This document shows, in pieces, positions 26,963-35,883 of a DNA stretch of 64,000 nt. Origin of the DNA: Photobacterium angustum (GTDB taxonomy: Bacteria; Pseudomonadota; Gammaproteobacteria; Enterobacterales; Vibrionaceae). The stretch is taken from positions 992,001-1,056,000 of the forward strand of contig NZ_MSCJ01000003.1 in the NCBI RefSeq assembly GCF_002954615.1, written 5' to 3'. The notes beneath the pieces are model-generated. The model was not told the origin of the DNA. It searched no databases and saw only the letters and a list, made by a program, of their open reading frames with translations. A program made the translations under genes and the position numbers. How positions within the stretch are numbered: the first letter of the stretch is position 1; the number at the start of each line of letters is the position of its first letter.

Positions 26963-27700
26963 ATGAATAATTACAAACTAGCTTTATCTGTTTTACTTGT
27001 CTCACTTAGTTCGGCAACGAGTGCTGCAGAAATATATAAGTGCACTATTGATGATAAAGTTGTATTTCAGGACTTTCCCTGTGCTGAAGATTATGAATAT
27101 GGACTTACAGCGCTAGATACATTTGATGGTTGGAAGTATGGAATGAATATTCTAGCCTTTAAAAAGCGATCTAAGTTGGAAAAAATACCGATTAATCCTG
27201 GGACTTCAATACTTTATAATCAATATAATGAAAAATATCTTAATAATAAGCCAGATGCTCGAATTTTTAGCTATTCAACTAAAGTCGCTGGTGAATTAGC
27301 TAAAGTTTCGCTTTTCTTTACTCAAAAAACACAATCTTTGTATCGTATCCAAGTTAATATTTTTGTTATCTCAATGCCAGCTCAAGAAAAGGAATACTTT
27401 TATACCAGCTTAGTTAATCAGCTCACAAAGAAGTACAGTCAATACATAGAAGCTAAAGATTATCCATCTACAGCTAATATCCTTTCAAAATTTATACTTC
27501 AAGATACGGTTGGTACAGAGAAAATATGGGGAGCTAACTCTGATAACATAATTTCACTTACTGGAAATACAACGTTAGCTACATCTTACAGACTGAACTA
27601 TAAATACATCCCTCTTATAAAGAAAAACATAGCGGAAACTACAGATGAAATTCGTTTAAGTACTGACAAAGCTTTTTCAAAAGATTCAATTAAATTGTAG
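26963..27700 (+). CDS. secreted protein with DUF4124-like N-terminus
   Basis: A 245-residue protein with a clear signal peptide (NNYK then a hydrophobic core, cleavage after SAA). The mature start AEIYKCTIDDKVVFQDFPC matches the DUF4124 pattern, a short periplasmic module with paired cysteines. The remaining 190 residues are of no recognised family. There is a good ribosome-binding site (AAGGA). It is followed after 50 bases by the NERD gene on the same strand, so the two may be co-transcribed. Periplasmic location is well supported; function unknown. Confidence 0.7.
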   Translation: MNNYKLALSVLLVSLSSATSAAEIYKCTIDDKVVFQDFPCAEDYEYGLTALDTFDGWKYGMNILAFKKRSKLEKIPINPGTSILYNQYNEKYLNNKPDARIFSYSTKVAGELAKVSLFFTQKTQSLYRIQVNIFVISMPAQEKEYFYTSLVNQLTKKYSQYIEAKDYPSTANILSKFILQDTVGTEKIWGANSDNIISLTGNTTLATSYRLNYKYIPLIKKNIAETTDEIRLSTDKAFSKDSIKL

Positions 27701-27750
27701 TGAATATAGTTACACAGTGGTAAATTCTCGCTTTTAATTTCGGGTTTCTT

Positions 27751-28398
27751 ATGTTTGATTTCATTTACATTTTTGGATTATTGTTCAGCTTTATTTGCGG
27801 CGTTGCTTTTGCCAAAAGAAAAATATTTGATGTTGAGAAGTCTAGACTTAACATTGGTGAACGATTAGTTTCTAAGAGATTGAACGCTTATCTAATGGAT
27901 GAGCAAATTGCTGGCATTGTTATAAACAATGTAACTTTGCCTATTGATGGCAGCACAACCCAAATTGATCATATCTTAATTTGTACCAGAGGCGTGTTTG
28001 TTGTTGAAACTAAGCACTATAGTGGCTGGATATATGGAGATCCGAAACAAAAGAAATGGATGCAAGTGCTATTCAAAAAGCGTTCGTATTTTCAAAACCC
28101 TATCCATCAAAATTACAAGCATATTAAAGCAATTCAAGCCCTTTTCGACTTTGTACCAGAAGAACACATTAAGTCATTAGTTGTATTTACGGGTGACGGC
28201 GAATTTAAAACACCGTTACCTAAAGATGTTGTTTTATTGGATGGTATTAAAGATTGGATGAATCAACATGAAAATCATATATTTACCTTAAATCGTATCC
28301 AATTTTGTTATGGACGTTTAGAGTATTTACGTATGCCAGATAATGATGAAACCGAACAATTACACTTAAAAAACTTATCTAAACAACATTCTGTTTGA
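27751..28398 (+). CDS. NERD-domain protein, membrane-anchored nuclease-related
   Basis: A 215-residue protein with an N-terminal membrane helix (residues 3-21) and a NERD domain: a GERLVSKRL helix near 37, TTQIDHILI near 72-80 with the conserved Asp, and GVFVVETKHYSG near 84-95 with the E-x-K pair of the PD-(D/E)xK nuclease-like fold. NERD proteins are predicted nucleases of unknown target, found in bacteria and on plasmids. The full domain is present, so activity is plausible. It is probably transcribed with the DUF4124-like gene upstream. A role in the defence island is possible but not shown. Confidence 0.85.
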   Translation: MFDFIYIFGLLFSFICGVAFAKRKIFDVEKSRLNIGERLVSKRLNAYLMDEQIAGIVINNVTLPIDGSTTQIDHILICTRGVFVVETKHYSGWIYGDPKQKKWMQVLFKKRSYFQNPIHQNYKHIKAIQALFDFVPEEHIKSLVVFTGDGEFKTPLPKDVVLLDGIKDWMNQHENHIFTLNRIQFCYGRLEYLRMPDNDETEQLHLKNLSKQHSV

Positions 28399-28652
28399 TT
28401 GTTATGCGCCCTATCATTAATTCATTAATCGTTAAGGGCGTATAAATATTACTTAGCTTCTCGTCTTAACCATAACAATCATCACAACTTGTATTGGTAT
28501 TTGAATCTGTTTCAGTGTTATTCATTTGCTTAATACACAGATTGGCCATTTGATACTGCAATCACAGCGTTATTGTTTTGTATATTATTTTCCTTGGATA
28601 CACGGCATGGATTGCCGTTGTTGGTTTAACTGTTAACAAAACAAAGGATTGT
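28399..28652. other. 254-base intergenic region
   Basis: No gene. GGATACACGG at 28596-28605 repeats ten bases of the right arm of the compound palindrome at 26536. This could be a second recombinase-related site or chance. Confidence 0.3.
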
Positions 28653-28793
28653 ATGAAAAAATTAATTGTACTTGCGATCATTGGCTTTGCTGCTTGGTAT
28701 TACCATGAGCATCATGGTTTTGAGTTTTTAGAAGACTTAGACCTCAATGATTTCAAAATCACTAACAAATATAACAGTGAAAACAAGTTTTAA
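28653..28793 (+). CDS. small single-helix membrane protein
   Basis: A 46-residue protein. ATG at 28653 is preceded by AAAGGA at good spacing, and the product MKKLIVLAIIGFAAWYYHEH has a single membrane helix followed by a short acidic tail (FLEDLDLNDF). An in-frame upstream extension to 28578 is unlikely because it lacks a ribosome-binding site. Such small proteins are often missed. Function unknown; the acidic tail may be an interaction surface. Confidence 0.5.
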   Translation: MKKLIVLAIIGFAAWYYHEHHGFEFLEDLDLNDFKITNKYNSENKF

Positions 28794-28931
28794 TCGATAC
28801 ATGGCGATTCATCATTATGTGAGATGGTCGCCAGCGTTAACCTTGCTTTGTGTAAATGTTTATAAATAGATGAGCTAACTTGGTAATGTTTACGTTGGAT
28901 TACACGACAAACACAACACTTAGGAATCTTT

Positions 28932-29234
28932 ATGGCTAAGCATCAATGCCCTAACTGTCACTCTCCTATTTCCCTTAGCTATTTGTTATTTAGCAAATAT
29001 ACAACTCAATATCGCTGTGTGAAATGTTCAGCACTTATAAAATGGAATCGGCGAAGAAAACTATTTGGAATGTTTACGTCAGTTCTTCCAGTCATTTTGA
29101 TTTTCGCTTTTAATGCATTAATCCCAAATCTAAACCTGTTGCTGTGTGGTTTTATCTCGGTGGTTGTTGCTACATTTGTTCTATGGTGGGTACCTAACCA
29201 AACTGAATTGGTGGATGAGAATGTAGGTAGTTAG
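28932..29234 (+). CDS. zinc-ribbon protein with two membrane helices
   Basis: A 100-residue protein. The N-terminus carries CPNC (residues 5-8) and CVKC (29-32), a four-Cys zinc ribbon. After basic residues (WNRRRK) there are two hydrophobic helices near 48-63 and 67-86. The arrangement is like small inner-membrane proteins with a cytoplasmic zinc finger. No close family is recognised. It is probably transcribed alone. Function unknown. Confidence 0.6.
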   Translation: MAKHQCPNCHSPISLSYLLFSKYTTQYRCVKCSALIKWNRRRKLFGMFTSVLPVILIFAFNALIPNLNLLLCGFISVVVATFVLWWVPNQTELVDENVGS

Positions 29235-29503
29235 TTCTACCTCATCTCTATAACCTTTATCGATGATCATCTGTCAATAATTCTATTATGACTTAAATTT
29301 TATAGTACGTTCGGCAATGAATGAAGGCACTTAAAGCGTAATTTTTTCGATTTAAAGCTTACTGAGATTGGTACTGGAGAGGTTGGTCTTGGTAGATTCC
29401 CAAAACTCAATGATGATTTTGAATTGGATAATTTTGAGTCCTTCTAGCTTTCAGGGAGTGCGGTAACCAGCCTTACGTTTGGTTACCACACAACCCTAAC
29501 TCT
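29235..29503. other. intergenic stretch with possible coding remnant and hairpin
   Basis: On the plus strand, 29325-29447 is a start-less open frame whose translation (EIGTGEVGLGRFPKLNDDF and onward to a TAG) looks protein-like, perhaps the tail of a deleted gene. GGTAACCA (29462-29469) and TGGTTACC (29480-29487) form a perfect 8-base hairpin just after the NTPase gene on the minus strand; it lacks a T-run. Confidence 0.3.
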
Positions 29504-32500
29504 TTAAGCGTTCTCTTTATTTTTGCGGTACAGATTTACTCTTATTTCGTGACTTTCTTTACTGGAGCTAGATATAATATTTTTAGTTTTGAGTAACTTC
29601 ACCAGCTTTTCATTCTCTGGTGTGATTTCAAGTTTCACATGACCACTGATCTTCTGAACAATATCTGCAATTTTTCCTTTTAAGTTTTTTAAAGTATTTT
29701 TGATTTCATCTTTACTCAGCTGCTCACCAAATTTTATTAATAGAGCCATAAGATCCTGTTCTGACATTACTTCATTCATAATACCGATAACCAACTCACC
29801 ACTTAAGTCACTGTCCTTACATCTCTCATCCATCATAATGTTTATAATTGAGGCAATGGCCTGTGCGAGAGCTGAGCCTTCTATCATCGATATATTAATA
29901 GCCTTTACTATTTCAACCTTGTGCTCAATCGATATTTCCTGTGAAAGTAGATCTACATAAGTAAGATTATCAACTCTGAAATCGTCAATTTTCTGTATGA
30001 ACTCATCAATATTTCGAGTAATGAATGGGACCAACAAACCTTCATTGCCTGATAAGGCATTTAAATTTGTTGCGGTAAAGCAAAGGACATCTGCATTTAT
30101 CATGATAAGGGTTTTTTCGTCGCTCAAGCCTTCAGGGAGATCAGGGTGGCTATAGAAAAACACAGATAAATAAGCTTGGTAAGCATCATTATTTAGCTCC
30201 TTTGCATTTATAATAAATGCTTCCAGCGCCTCAGTTTCTTTTTCTGGTAGTTGCTTGCTTGATAATGCACTGTATACATTAGGTCTATTTAAGAACTTGA
30301 GAAGCTCACCTTTATCATAATACTCATCTTCACCTAAATAGCTCTTACAGTTATCTAAACTAGGTTCAATTAAGTTATTGCTTATAGCAAAGGTCCATAG
30401 TGTTTTAGGTATAGCTTCCAAGTGAGGGATTTTTAACGTCTGATTCGCCACAACAGATTTTACCAGTTCAATATCTACATTAGTCTTGCTTAGCAGTTTG
30501 ACTATTGTTTCTGGATCTTCTTGCTTATTTTGTCCAAGCTTATTTAGTACATCAATTAAGTAAGTATCTAAATTACTGTTGATCTTGTTAATCAGTCCAT
30601 GGCTACCAGAGTTTAGAATTGTTGTGTAGTTCTTGGTTTCGATATCACTCTTGCTGCCGGTATTGAGCAAATCTTTAATAATGTACTCTATATTGAAGGT
30701 ATTTATTTCGAACTTCCCTTCCTCAACTAGCTTAGATGCAATATTTTTGTGCTCATGAATACTAGAAAGATCTTTTACGTTCACGTTACTAACAACTAGC
30801 TTCTCTGCATCGAGTTCAGGGGCTTCATTTAGAACTTCTTTAAGATTTGAAGATAAGTATTCCTTAAATCTTGACGTCTCACCATTAAGCTTTTCTAATT
30901 TATTACTTTCTAGATGAGTCAGTATCAGTGCAGCATGCTTGTATGCATATTTCCCTTCCGTTGCTTTAAGAACGAATGAAGGATAATCATCCATTAGTTG
31001 TCTAATAAAACAACCTACTTGGCCACCAGCATCATAATAAGCAATTATAGAGTCCTCAATTTTTGCGAATGACTTTATGATAAATTCATTCATCATAGTT
31101 AGCTGTTTTTTATACAAACTGCTATTTGAACAAAGGGTATCTATGATTTTTATATTTAATACGTAGTCTTGGCCAAAATCCTCTTCCCTCATATCAGCAA
31201 TAACTTCTTTTGGGTTATCAATCTGGAAAGTAGGCTCAGGTGTATTAAACGCACGGATTTTCCTTAAAAACGCATTGTCGCTTGGAGACAGTCGTCCTGC
31301 ATGAAATAAGGAAGTGTATTGGTAATAACTATCGTCTAAATACCCTTCTAGTATTAGATACCGAGCAAGATCACTGTTCCCTTTGAGCTTGCTAAAGAAT
31401 TTATTTAATTTTTCATAATCATGACGCAAGATTTCACGAAGCTTTACTTTTCGCAATGCTGCACGCTTTTCTCTTAATTTACGAATATTTTGTAAATGTT
31501 CATCTTTTTTGTTGGTTGTTTTATTTATAATTAAATCATAACGGTCTTTGTAAGCATCTAATGAATAGCATTCTTTTAGTTTTGTTTTAGGATTAAAATA
31601 TTTCTCATTACGCCCCACGTCCAAAGCAGTAATTAAAGTAGATGATAGTACGCTCCTTAAGCTGTCATCGCTATTTTTATAATGCTCTAAAGGTCGCCAA
31701 TGCCCTTGATAGTCTTTTAACAGTTCTATCCCTTCAGGAAGATGCTCAAGGATGGCCATAATAAATATGGAATTTAATTCTTGTATATTTACTGGGAGCT
31801 GATCTTCGATGATAGTGATATCGTTCTCAATTTGCTCTATCTTTTGATCGTAATCTGTTTCTAATTTTGCGGTTAATTCATTACGAAGATTCAGTATCTC
31901 AGAGAGAATGCCATCATTACGGTGTAATAGCTCAAAGTCACTAGGATAGACGTTTTTATATATAAGTACTGCCAGTAACTTGTTTCGGTCAAGCGTCTCT
32001 ACTGAAGCGTCCTCTAGTCGTGATTGGTAAATTACATACTCATTAAACACATTCCGGATAAGACGTAGATCATCTAGGTAGCGTGAGACTTCGCGTAAGA
32101 ACTGGTCATTGAGTTTTTCTTGAATACCTATTCTCTTAGTGTGCTCTAATACCTTATCGATAGCGTTACTTGAGTTAACAATTGGAATAATCGGTACAAT
32201 AAATTCGAAAAACTTTGTGCGATCTGTGCTTTCAAACATGTCATCACGTAATGCGTAAATGAAGCGCACTCGCTTTTTTATGTCGCTGTTATTGTTAATT
32301 AAGGTGTTTATCTCTCTTAAGGTAATAAACACCTCATGATCATTGAATCTATCCAAGTCCTCTATAATCACTAGGTCATATTTAGTCTTTTGGAAAAAGT
32401 AGATGATCTCATCAAGGTGACGATTCAGAATTGATGACTCATCATCTGAAGACGGTTTTATCTCTATATTTTTGAGTGAAAGCCCCTTTAGGGATAGGCC

Positions 32501-33148
32501 AAAACTCTTTCCGTACAAGATGCGCACTAAAGACCAGATAAAACAGACCGTGAAAGCAAATATGCCTATGTCGAGAGCATTTGATAAAGTGGAAGGATTA
32601 AGGAATGAGCCTTTGGTGATATCTGAGATATGATTGTAAATATAGTAAGACGACAAGCCACCAGCTGTTAAGTAAAGTGACTTTAGGCCTAAATAAGTTG
32701 GCGACTCTATGCGCTTGAATCTTGATAGAGGGATTTTTCTAGCATTTTCTTTGTAAACCATCTGCTGCAGAATGCTACGCTCCACATCTTGTCTATTTAT
32801 TGTTGAGCTATTAGATGCGGAGTCTGATGGTTCGTCACTATCATTATCTGTTGATGAAGCAGAAGCGAAGGTAGCTAAGGATATTTGTAACGCTTCATGC
32901 TTACTTGATTTTAAGAAGGCCTTTATTACACTGCTCTTCCCTGAACCATATGGGCCAGTTATTGCTATGTTAAAAACATCTGGTCGAGTTAGCGCGTACT
33001 CGATCGCTTCGCAATATTTGCCGCAATCATCTGCACCATCTGTTGCGGCTAGGTCGACAAATTGAGTCTCACTTTCTTTATTGGATTTCCATCTCTTGAA
33101 TAGACTTTTAAAGCGCCCAACTGACGAAGTTTGATTTATATTTTTCAT
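29504..33148 (-). CDS. YobI/KAP-type membrane P-loop NTPase
   Basis: A 1214-residue protein. The N-terminus has the YobI-like context NIAITGPYGSGKSS with Walker A at residues 65-73. Two membrane helices (about 155-175 and 187-210) interrupt the NTPase domain as in KAP NTPases, and Walker B VIIEDLDRF is near 260. The remaining 900 residues are helical repeats with no recognised catalytic domain, possibly the sensor. ATG at 33148 is chosen over an upstream GTG (33325) because the conserved region begins just after it and the extra stretch is not family-like. KAP/YobI NTPases are often in defence islands and in toxin or phage-exclusion loci; function is inferred only. Two small genes lie upstream on the same strand. 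Confidence 0.8.
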   Translation of the reverse strand: MKNINQTSSVGRFKSLFKRWKSNKESETQFVDLAATDGADDCGKYCEAIEYALTRPDVFNIAITGPYGSGKSSVIKAFLKSSKHEALQISLATFASASSTDNDSDEPSDSASNSSTINRQDVERSILQQMVYKENARKIPLSRFKRIESPTYLGLKSLYLTAGGLSSYYIYNHISDITKGSFLNPSTLSNALDIGIFAFTVCFIWSLVRILYGKSFGLSLKGLSLKNIEIKPSSDDESSILNRHLDEIIYFFQKTKYDLVIIEDLDRFNDHEVFITLREINTLINNNSDIKKRVRFIYALRDDMFESTDRTKFFEFIVPIIPIVNSSNAIDKVLEHTKRIGIQEKLNDQFLREVSRYLDDLRLIRNVFNEYVIYQSRLEDASVETLDRNKLLAVLIYKNVYPSDFELLHRNDGILSEILNLRNELTAKLETDYDQKIEQIENDITIIEDQLPVNIQELNSIFIMAILEHLPEGIELLKDYQGHWRPLEHYKNSDDSLRSVLSSTLITALDVGRNEKYFNPKTKLKECYSLDAYKDRYDLIINKTTNKKDEHLQNIRKLREKRAALRKVKLREILRHDYEKLNKFFSKLKGNSDLARYLILEGYLDDSYYQYTSLFHAGRLSPSDNAFLRKIRAFNTPEPTFQIDNPKEVIADMREEDFGQDYVLNIKIIDTLCSNSSLYKKQLTMMNEFIIKSFAKIEDSIIAYYDAGGQVGCFIRQLMDDYPSFVLKATEGKYAYKHAALILTHLESNKLEKLNGETSRFKEYLSSNLKEVLNEAPELDAEKLVVSNVNVKDLSSIHEHKNIASKLVEEGKFEINTFNIEYIIKDLLNTGSKSDIETKNYTTILNSGSHGLINKINSNLDTYLIDVLNKLGQNKQEDPETIVKLLSKTNVDIELVKSVVANQTLKIPHLEAIPKTLWTFAISNNLIEPSLDNCKSYLGEDEYYDKGELLKFLNRPNVYSALSSKQLPEKETEALEAFIINAKELNNDAYQAYLSVFFYSHPDLPEGLSDEKTLIMINADVLCFTATNLNALSGNEGLLVPFITRNIDEFIQKIDDFRVDNLTYVDLLSQEISIEHKVEIVKAINISMIEGSALAQAIASIINIMMDERCKDSDLSGELVIGIMNEVMSEQDLMALLIKFGEQLSKDEIKNTLKNLKGKIADIVQKISGHVKLEITPENEKLVKLLKTKNIISSSSKESHEIRVNLYRKNKENA

Positions 33149-33416
33149 TAATTTTCTCAAACACGATATAACATTTGTAGCATTATCTCCGATATTGCAA
33201 AAAACACTACAAAACAATAACATAGTTTTTATATTAAACGATTTAAATGCAAGATAGATACTTCCCTTAAAGTCACCTTTGGTTAGATTACTAGCTAAAG
33301 AAATTTGATTATCTTCAACTACCACTATGCTTGCTTTTTCATGATATGCCTTACACCGAGTGCATCTTAATCTAGCAAAAGATTAAATTGAGGCTGTTCG
33401 TATTACTACTCGATAC

Positions 33417-33878
33417 TTATATGCAGATGTCTGTGTATTTTTCATTGAAATTTTTATATTCATCAGACCAGCAAAGCTTCAGTTTGTGTTTTCTCGGTGT
33501 TTGCATGTGTACTGAAGCTATGAACTCGATGTATTCATGTTTTTCTAATGAACTATATGGAAGCTTGCTCTGTAATTCAGATTCTGGGACTAAACATGAC
33601 CCCTCTAAAAATTCGACCGTTACATTTTTAGCTTCTGCATTACCTTTGTTAAAGACTTTTAATCGATACTTGGAATTACCAAGCCTAATGAGATTTGCAC
33701 CCAAATCAGCTTTATTGTTTTTAAGCAATTCATCTGTTTCTTTTCTTAATAGTATATTGCTCAGCTTTGTTTGTTCCTCAATGAAGGAGTCTTGTTTCTT
33801 GTTAAATTGAATCGTTCGCAAAGTAGCGTATCCAGAAAGACATAAAGCCAAAAATGCGATACCGTCACCAAATTCCAT
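33417..33878 (-). CDS. membrane-anchored Ig-like protein beside the NTPase
   Basis: A 153-residue protein with one N-terminal membrane helix (residues 5-20), a charged helical linker (FNKKQDSFIEEQTKLSN) and a C-terminal beta-rich domain (LIRLGNSKYRLKVFNKGNAEAKNV near 62-85) of Ig-like type. It has a good ribosome-binding site (AAAAGGA). It lies between the zinc-ribbon gene (upstream) and the YobI-like NTPase (downstream, 268 bases on), all on the minus strand. The membrane anchor fits a role with the membrane NTPase. No family name can be given with confidence. Confidence 0.6.
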   Translation of the reverse strand: MEFGDGIAFLALCLSGYATLRTIQFNKKQDSFIEEQTKLSNILLRKETDELLKNNKADLGANLIRLGNSKYRLKVFNKGNAEAKNVTVEFLEGSCLVPESELQSKLPYSSLEKHEYIEFIASVHMQTPRKHKLKLCWSDEYKNFNEKYTDICI

Positions 33879-33892
33879 TTTTCTTGATCCTT

Positions 33893-34162
33893 TTACCTAA
33901 ACTTTATATTTTTGTGACCTTTAAATGCGTCTTTGAACATTTTCTTCATTTCAGCTTCTATCTGTTTAGTCGCATCTTTTGCTAATTCATTTTTAACTTC
34001 TGAAATTAATTCAGAGTTCTCCTCAATAAGCTCATCACGAGTAAGCTGCCGTCCGCACTGAAGGCAAGTAACAGATTCAGACTCTCCATGCTCATTAAAG
34101 TCTATGGAGCCACAAGTTGGGCATAATAGGTTAATTTGTCTATCAAGATTTTTAAGTTTCAT
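33893..34162 (-). CDS. short zinc-ribbon protein
   Basis: An 89-residue protein. MKLKNLDRQINLLCPTCG starts the domain; CPTC (residues 14-17) and CLQC (34-37) form a four-Cys zinc ribbon, followed by a charged helical tail (ELISEVKNELAKDATKQIE) and a basic end (FKGHKNIKFR). ATG at 34162 starts exactly at the family-like beginning; an in-frame TTG at 34255 would add 31 unrelated residues, but the Shine-Dalgarno before 34162 is very close to the start, so the longer form cannot be excluded. Similar small zinc ribbons are found in accessory regions. The gap to the next gene is 14 bases, so the two are co-transcribed. Confidence 0.6.
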   Translation of the reverse strand: MKLKNLDRQINLLCPTCGSIDFNEHGESESVTCLQCGRQLTRDELIEENSELISEVKNELAKDATKQIEAEMKKMFKDAFKGHKNIKFR

Positions 34163-34886
34163 TTCCCTTAAGGCTCTCTTTTGTAAAAGTGATACACGTT
34201 GAATTATATAGCCATTTGATGGCTTGGTAACTAGGCATTCTTGATGTATTTTCAATCAAGAAAGGTATTATTGATATTATCCAGTCGCTCTTGCTTATTA
34301 TGCATATGTAAAAGATCTAGAAATAACACAAAACCAAATCACCAATTCACAGAAGATTATCATTAAGTGTCTGCTGTATAATTGTTTTTACAAGCTATAA
34401 GAATAAATATAACAGCCATCTATCGGCAGGTGGGTTAATCAAATTGGGATAACACTGTTGGCAAGGTGTCTTAGAGGATAGCTAAGAAAGAGACGAATAC
34501 AACTAGCCAAGAAATTAGACAAAATACTTGTGCTTGCTCTGTATAATTGTCTTGCTTGGTTCTTATAGCTTGAAGGTTGTTAGGTTATCCAATCACTCTT
34601 ACATGTGGTTTTTGATTGCATTGTCGTGATGGTCAATATATACAATCTTTTATTAGTATTTACGTTAATCTTGATAAAAAAAGATGACAGAAACCATCTC
34701 ATACAAAGGTTACTTTTGGTTATAAAAGCACAAAACTAAAAGAATAGTTACAATTTTATATGGGTTATTTATATTTTTATTGTGATAGAGGTTTCGAAAT
34801 ACGGTAATAGTGATAGTTATTTTTTGCCATTACTAAAGATAATTTATAAAGTATTAGTCATATGACTTCATATTCATTATAAGGAA
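34163..34886. other. 724-base gene-free region with repeats
   Basis: Between divergent genes; no ORF supported. It contains the paired repeats at 34374-34572 (see that entry). The part nearest 34887 is very AT-rich and should contain the promoter of that gene. Confidence 0.45.
34374..34572. repeat. 199-base unit bounded by direct and inverted repeats
   Basis: CTGTATAATTGT occurs twice in direct orientation (34374-34385 and 34539-34550). CAAGCTATAAGAA (34391-34403) and TTCTTATAGCTTG (34560-34572) are a perfect 13-base inverted repeat. Such paired ends fit a small non-autonomous element or an attachment region at the island's right side. No coding capacity is seen between them. Confidence 0.5.
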
Positions 34887-35696
34887 ATGGTGTTGAAAAT
34901 GAGTAGTGAACTAATGCTAAAGTTGATGTGTACTCGGTTAAGATTATGTTTTGATGCGTATGGAGTTGACGCATTTGATGTTCCCAAATTTTTTAAACCT
35001 GGAGAGTTTCTACGATCCGATTATTTGGATGACAAATCTCTTATCGATGCAATGACAGATGAGGGTATTACACAACTTGGTAATACATTTAATATTAATC
35101 CAGAGTGGTTGCTCGGAAGAAGTGATAACACTACTCCACCATATAATTACCACTGGTATAAAAGCGTTGGGTTTGTAGCTCAAAACTTAGCTAAATACTC
35201 TTGTTGTAATCAAAGGCCCAAAGTCTATTTCGTTGCTGAGTACGATAAGTCTAATCTAAGTCAAGATATGGCTAATGCCGCTAAACGTGGTCTTGATGGC
35301 GAACACTTTAACGTTGGAATCGTTATATGTCGCACTATTGATGTTAGTGGTGTTCAGATACCAATTTACGATGTTCTTGGTACGGGTTATTGGGATTATG
35401 TCAAAAGCAGATCTCATTTAAAGCTCTTGATGCTGTTTTGTAAGAAAACAGGGTTAGATTTTTCGGGTGTGAAGCTCAATCATGAAAAATATAACCAGTT
35501 ATTTGAAGGTCAAAAGCTTCCTGCCGAGATTTTTAATAATATCGACAAGAAAAGTTCGTGGTCCATTGATGGACTGTTATCAGAAGATCCAGAAATAAAC
35601 CCTGAATTTGAAGATCTCTCTATGTTACTGCGCGATGGTGCAAGTGAGGCGTATGACGAACACATACACATACATGAGAACGCGATATTAGCATAA
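34887..35696 (+). CDS. protein of unknown function with HTH-like N-terminus
   Basis: A 269-residue protein. Near residues 60-78, DEGITQLGNTFNINPEWLLG resembles the second half of a phage-repressor-type HTH (the FxVxPxWLLxG pattern). The rest has no known domain: a mixed region with GIVICRTIDVSGVQIPIYDVLG near 145-166 and an acidic C-terminal tail. The Shine-Dalgarno AAGGA is very close to ATG 34887, and an ATG at 34899 or TTG at 34893 is possible. It is monocistronic. I do not recognise the family; a DNA-binding regulator is the best guess. Confidence 0.45.
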   Translation: MVLKMSSELMLKLMCTRLRLCFDAYGVDAFDVPKFFKPGEFLRSDYLDDKSLIDAMTDEGITQLGNTFNINPEWLLGRSDNTTPPYNYHWYKSVGFVAQNLAKYSCCNQRPKVYFVAEYDKSNLSQDMANAAKRGLDGEHFNVGIVICRTIDVSGVQIPIYDVLGTGYWDYVKSRSHLKLLMLFCKKTGLDFSGVKLNHEKYNQLFEGQKLPAEIFNNIDKKSSWSIDGLLSEDPEINPEFEDLSMLLRDGASEAYDEHIHIHENAILA

Positions 35697-35883
35697 TGAC
35701 CTTAAAGCCTATCTAAAAGGTGATTTAACGATAGAAATTGAGTTAAATACGCATCAGGCCCTCTCTACATAATTGGAGTATCGGATCCAACACTTCTTCA
35801 TTATTTTCAGAAAATGAGTAGAGCGATTGATCTTAATTTTACCATCAGTAGCTTTGCTCATAATTATCCTTTCTTTATAACCA

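Noticed and set aside
32772..33065. 97-codon plus-strand frame inside the NTPase gene
   Set aside because: Antisense shadow of the conserved Walker A region.
33149..33325. N-terminal extension of the YobI-like NTPase from a GTG at 33325
   Set aside because: The extra 59 residues precede the family-like start and a usable ATG with upstream GAG is at 33148.
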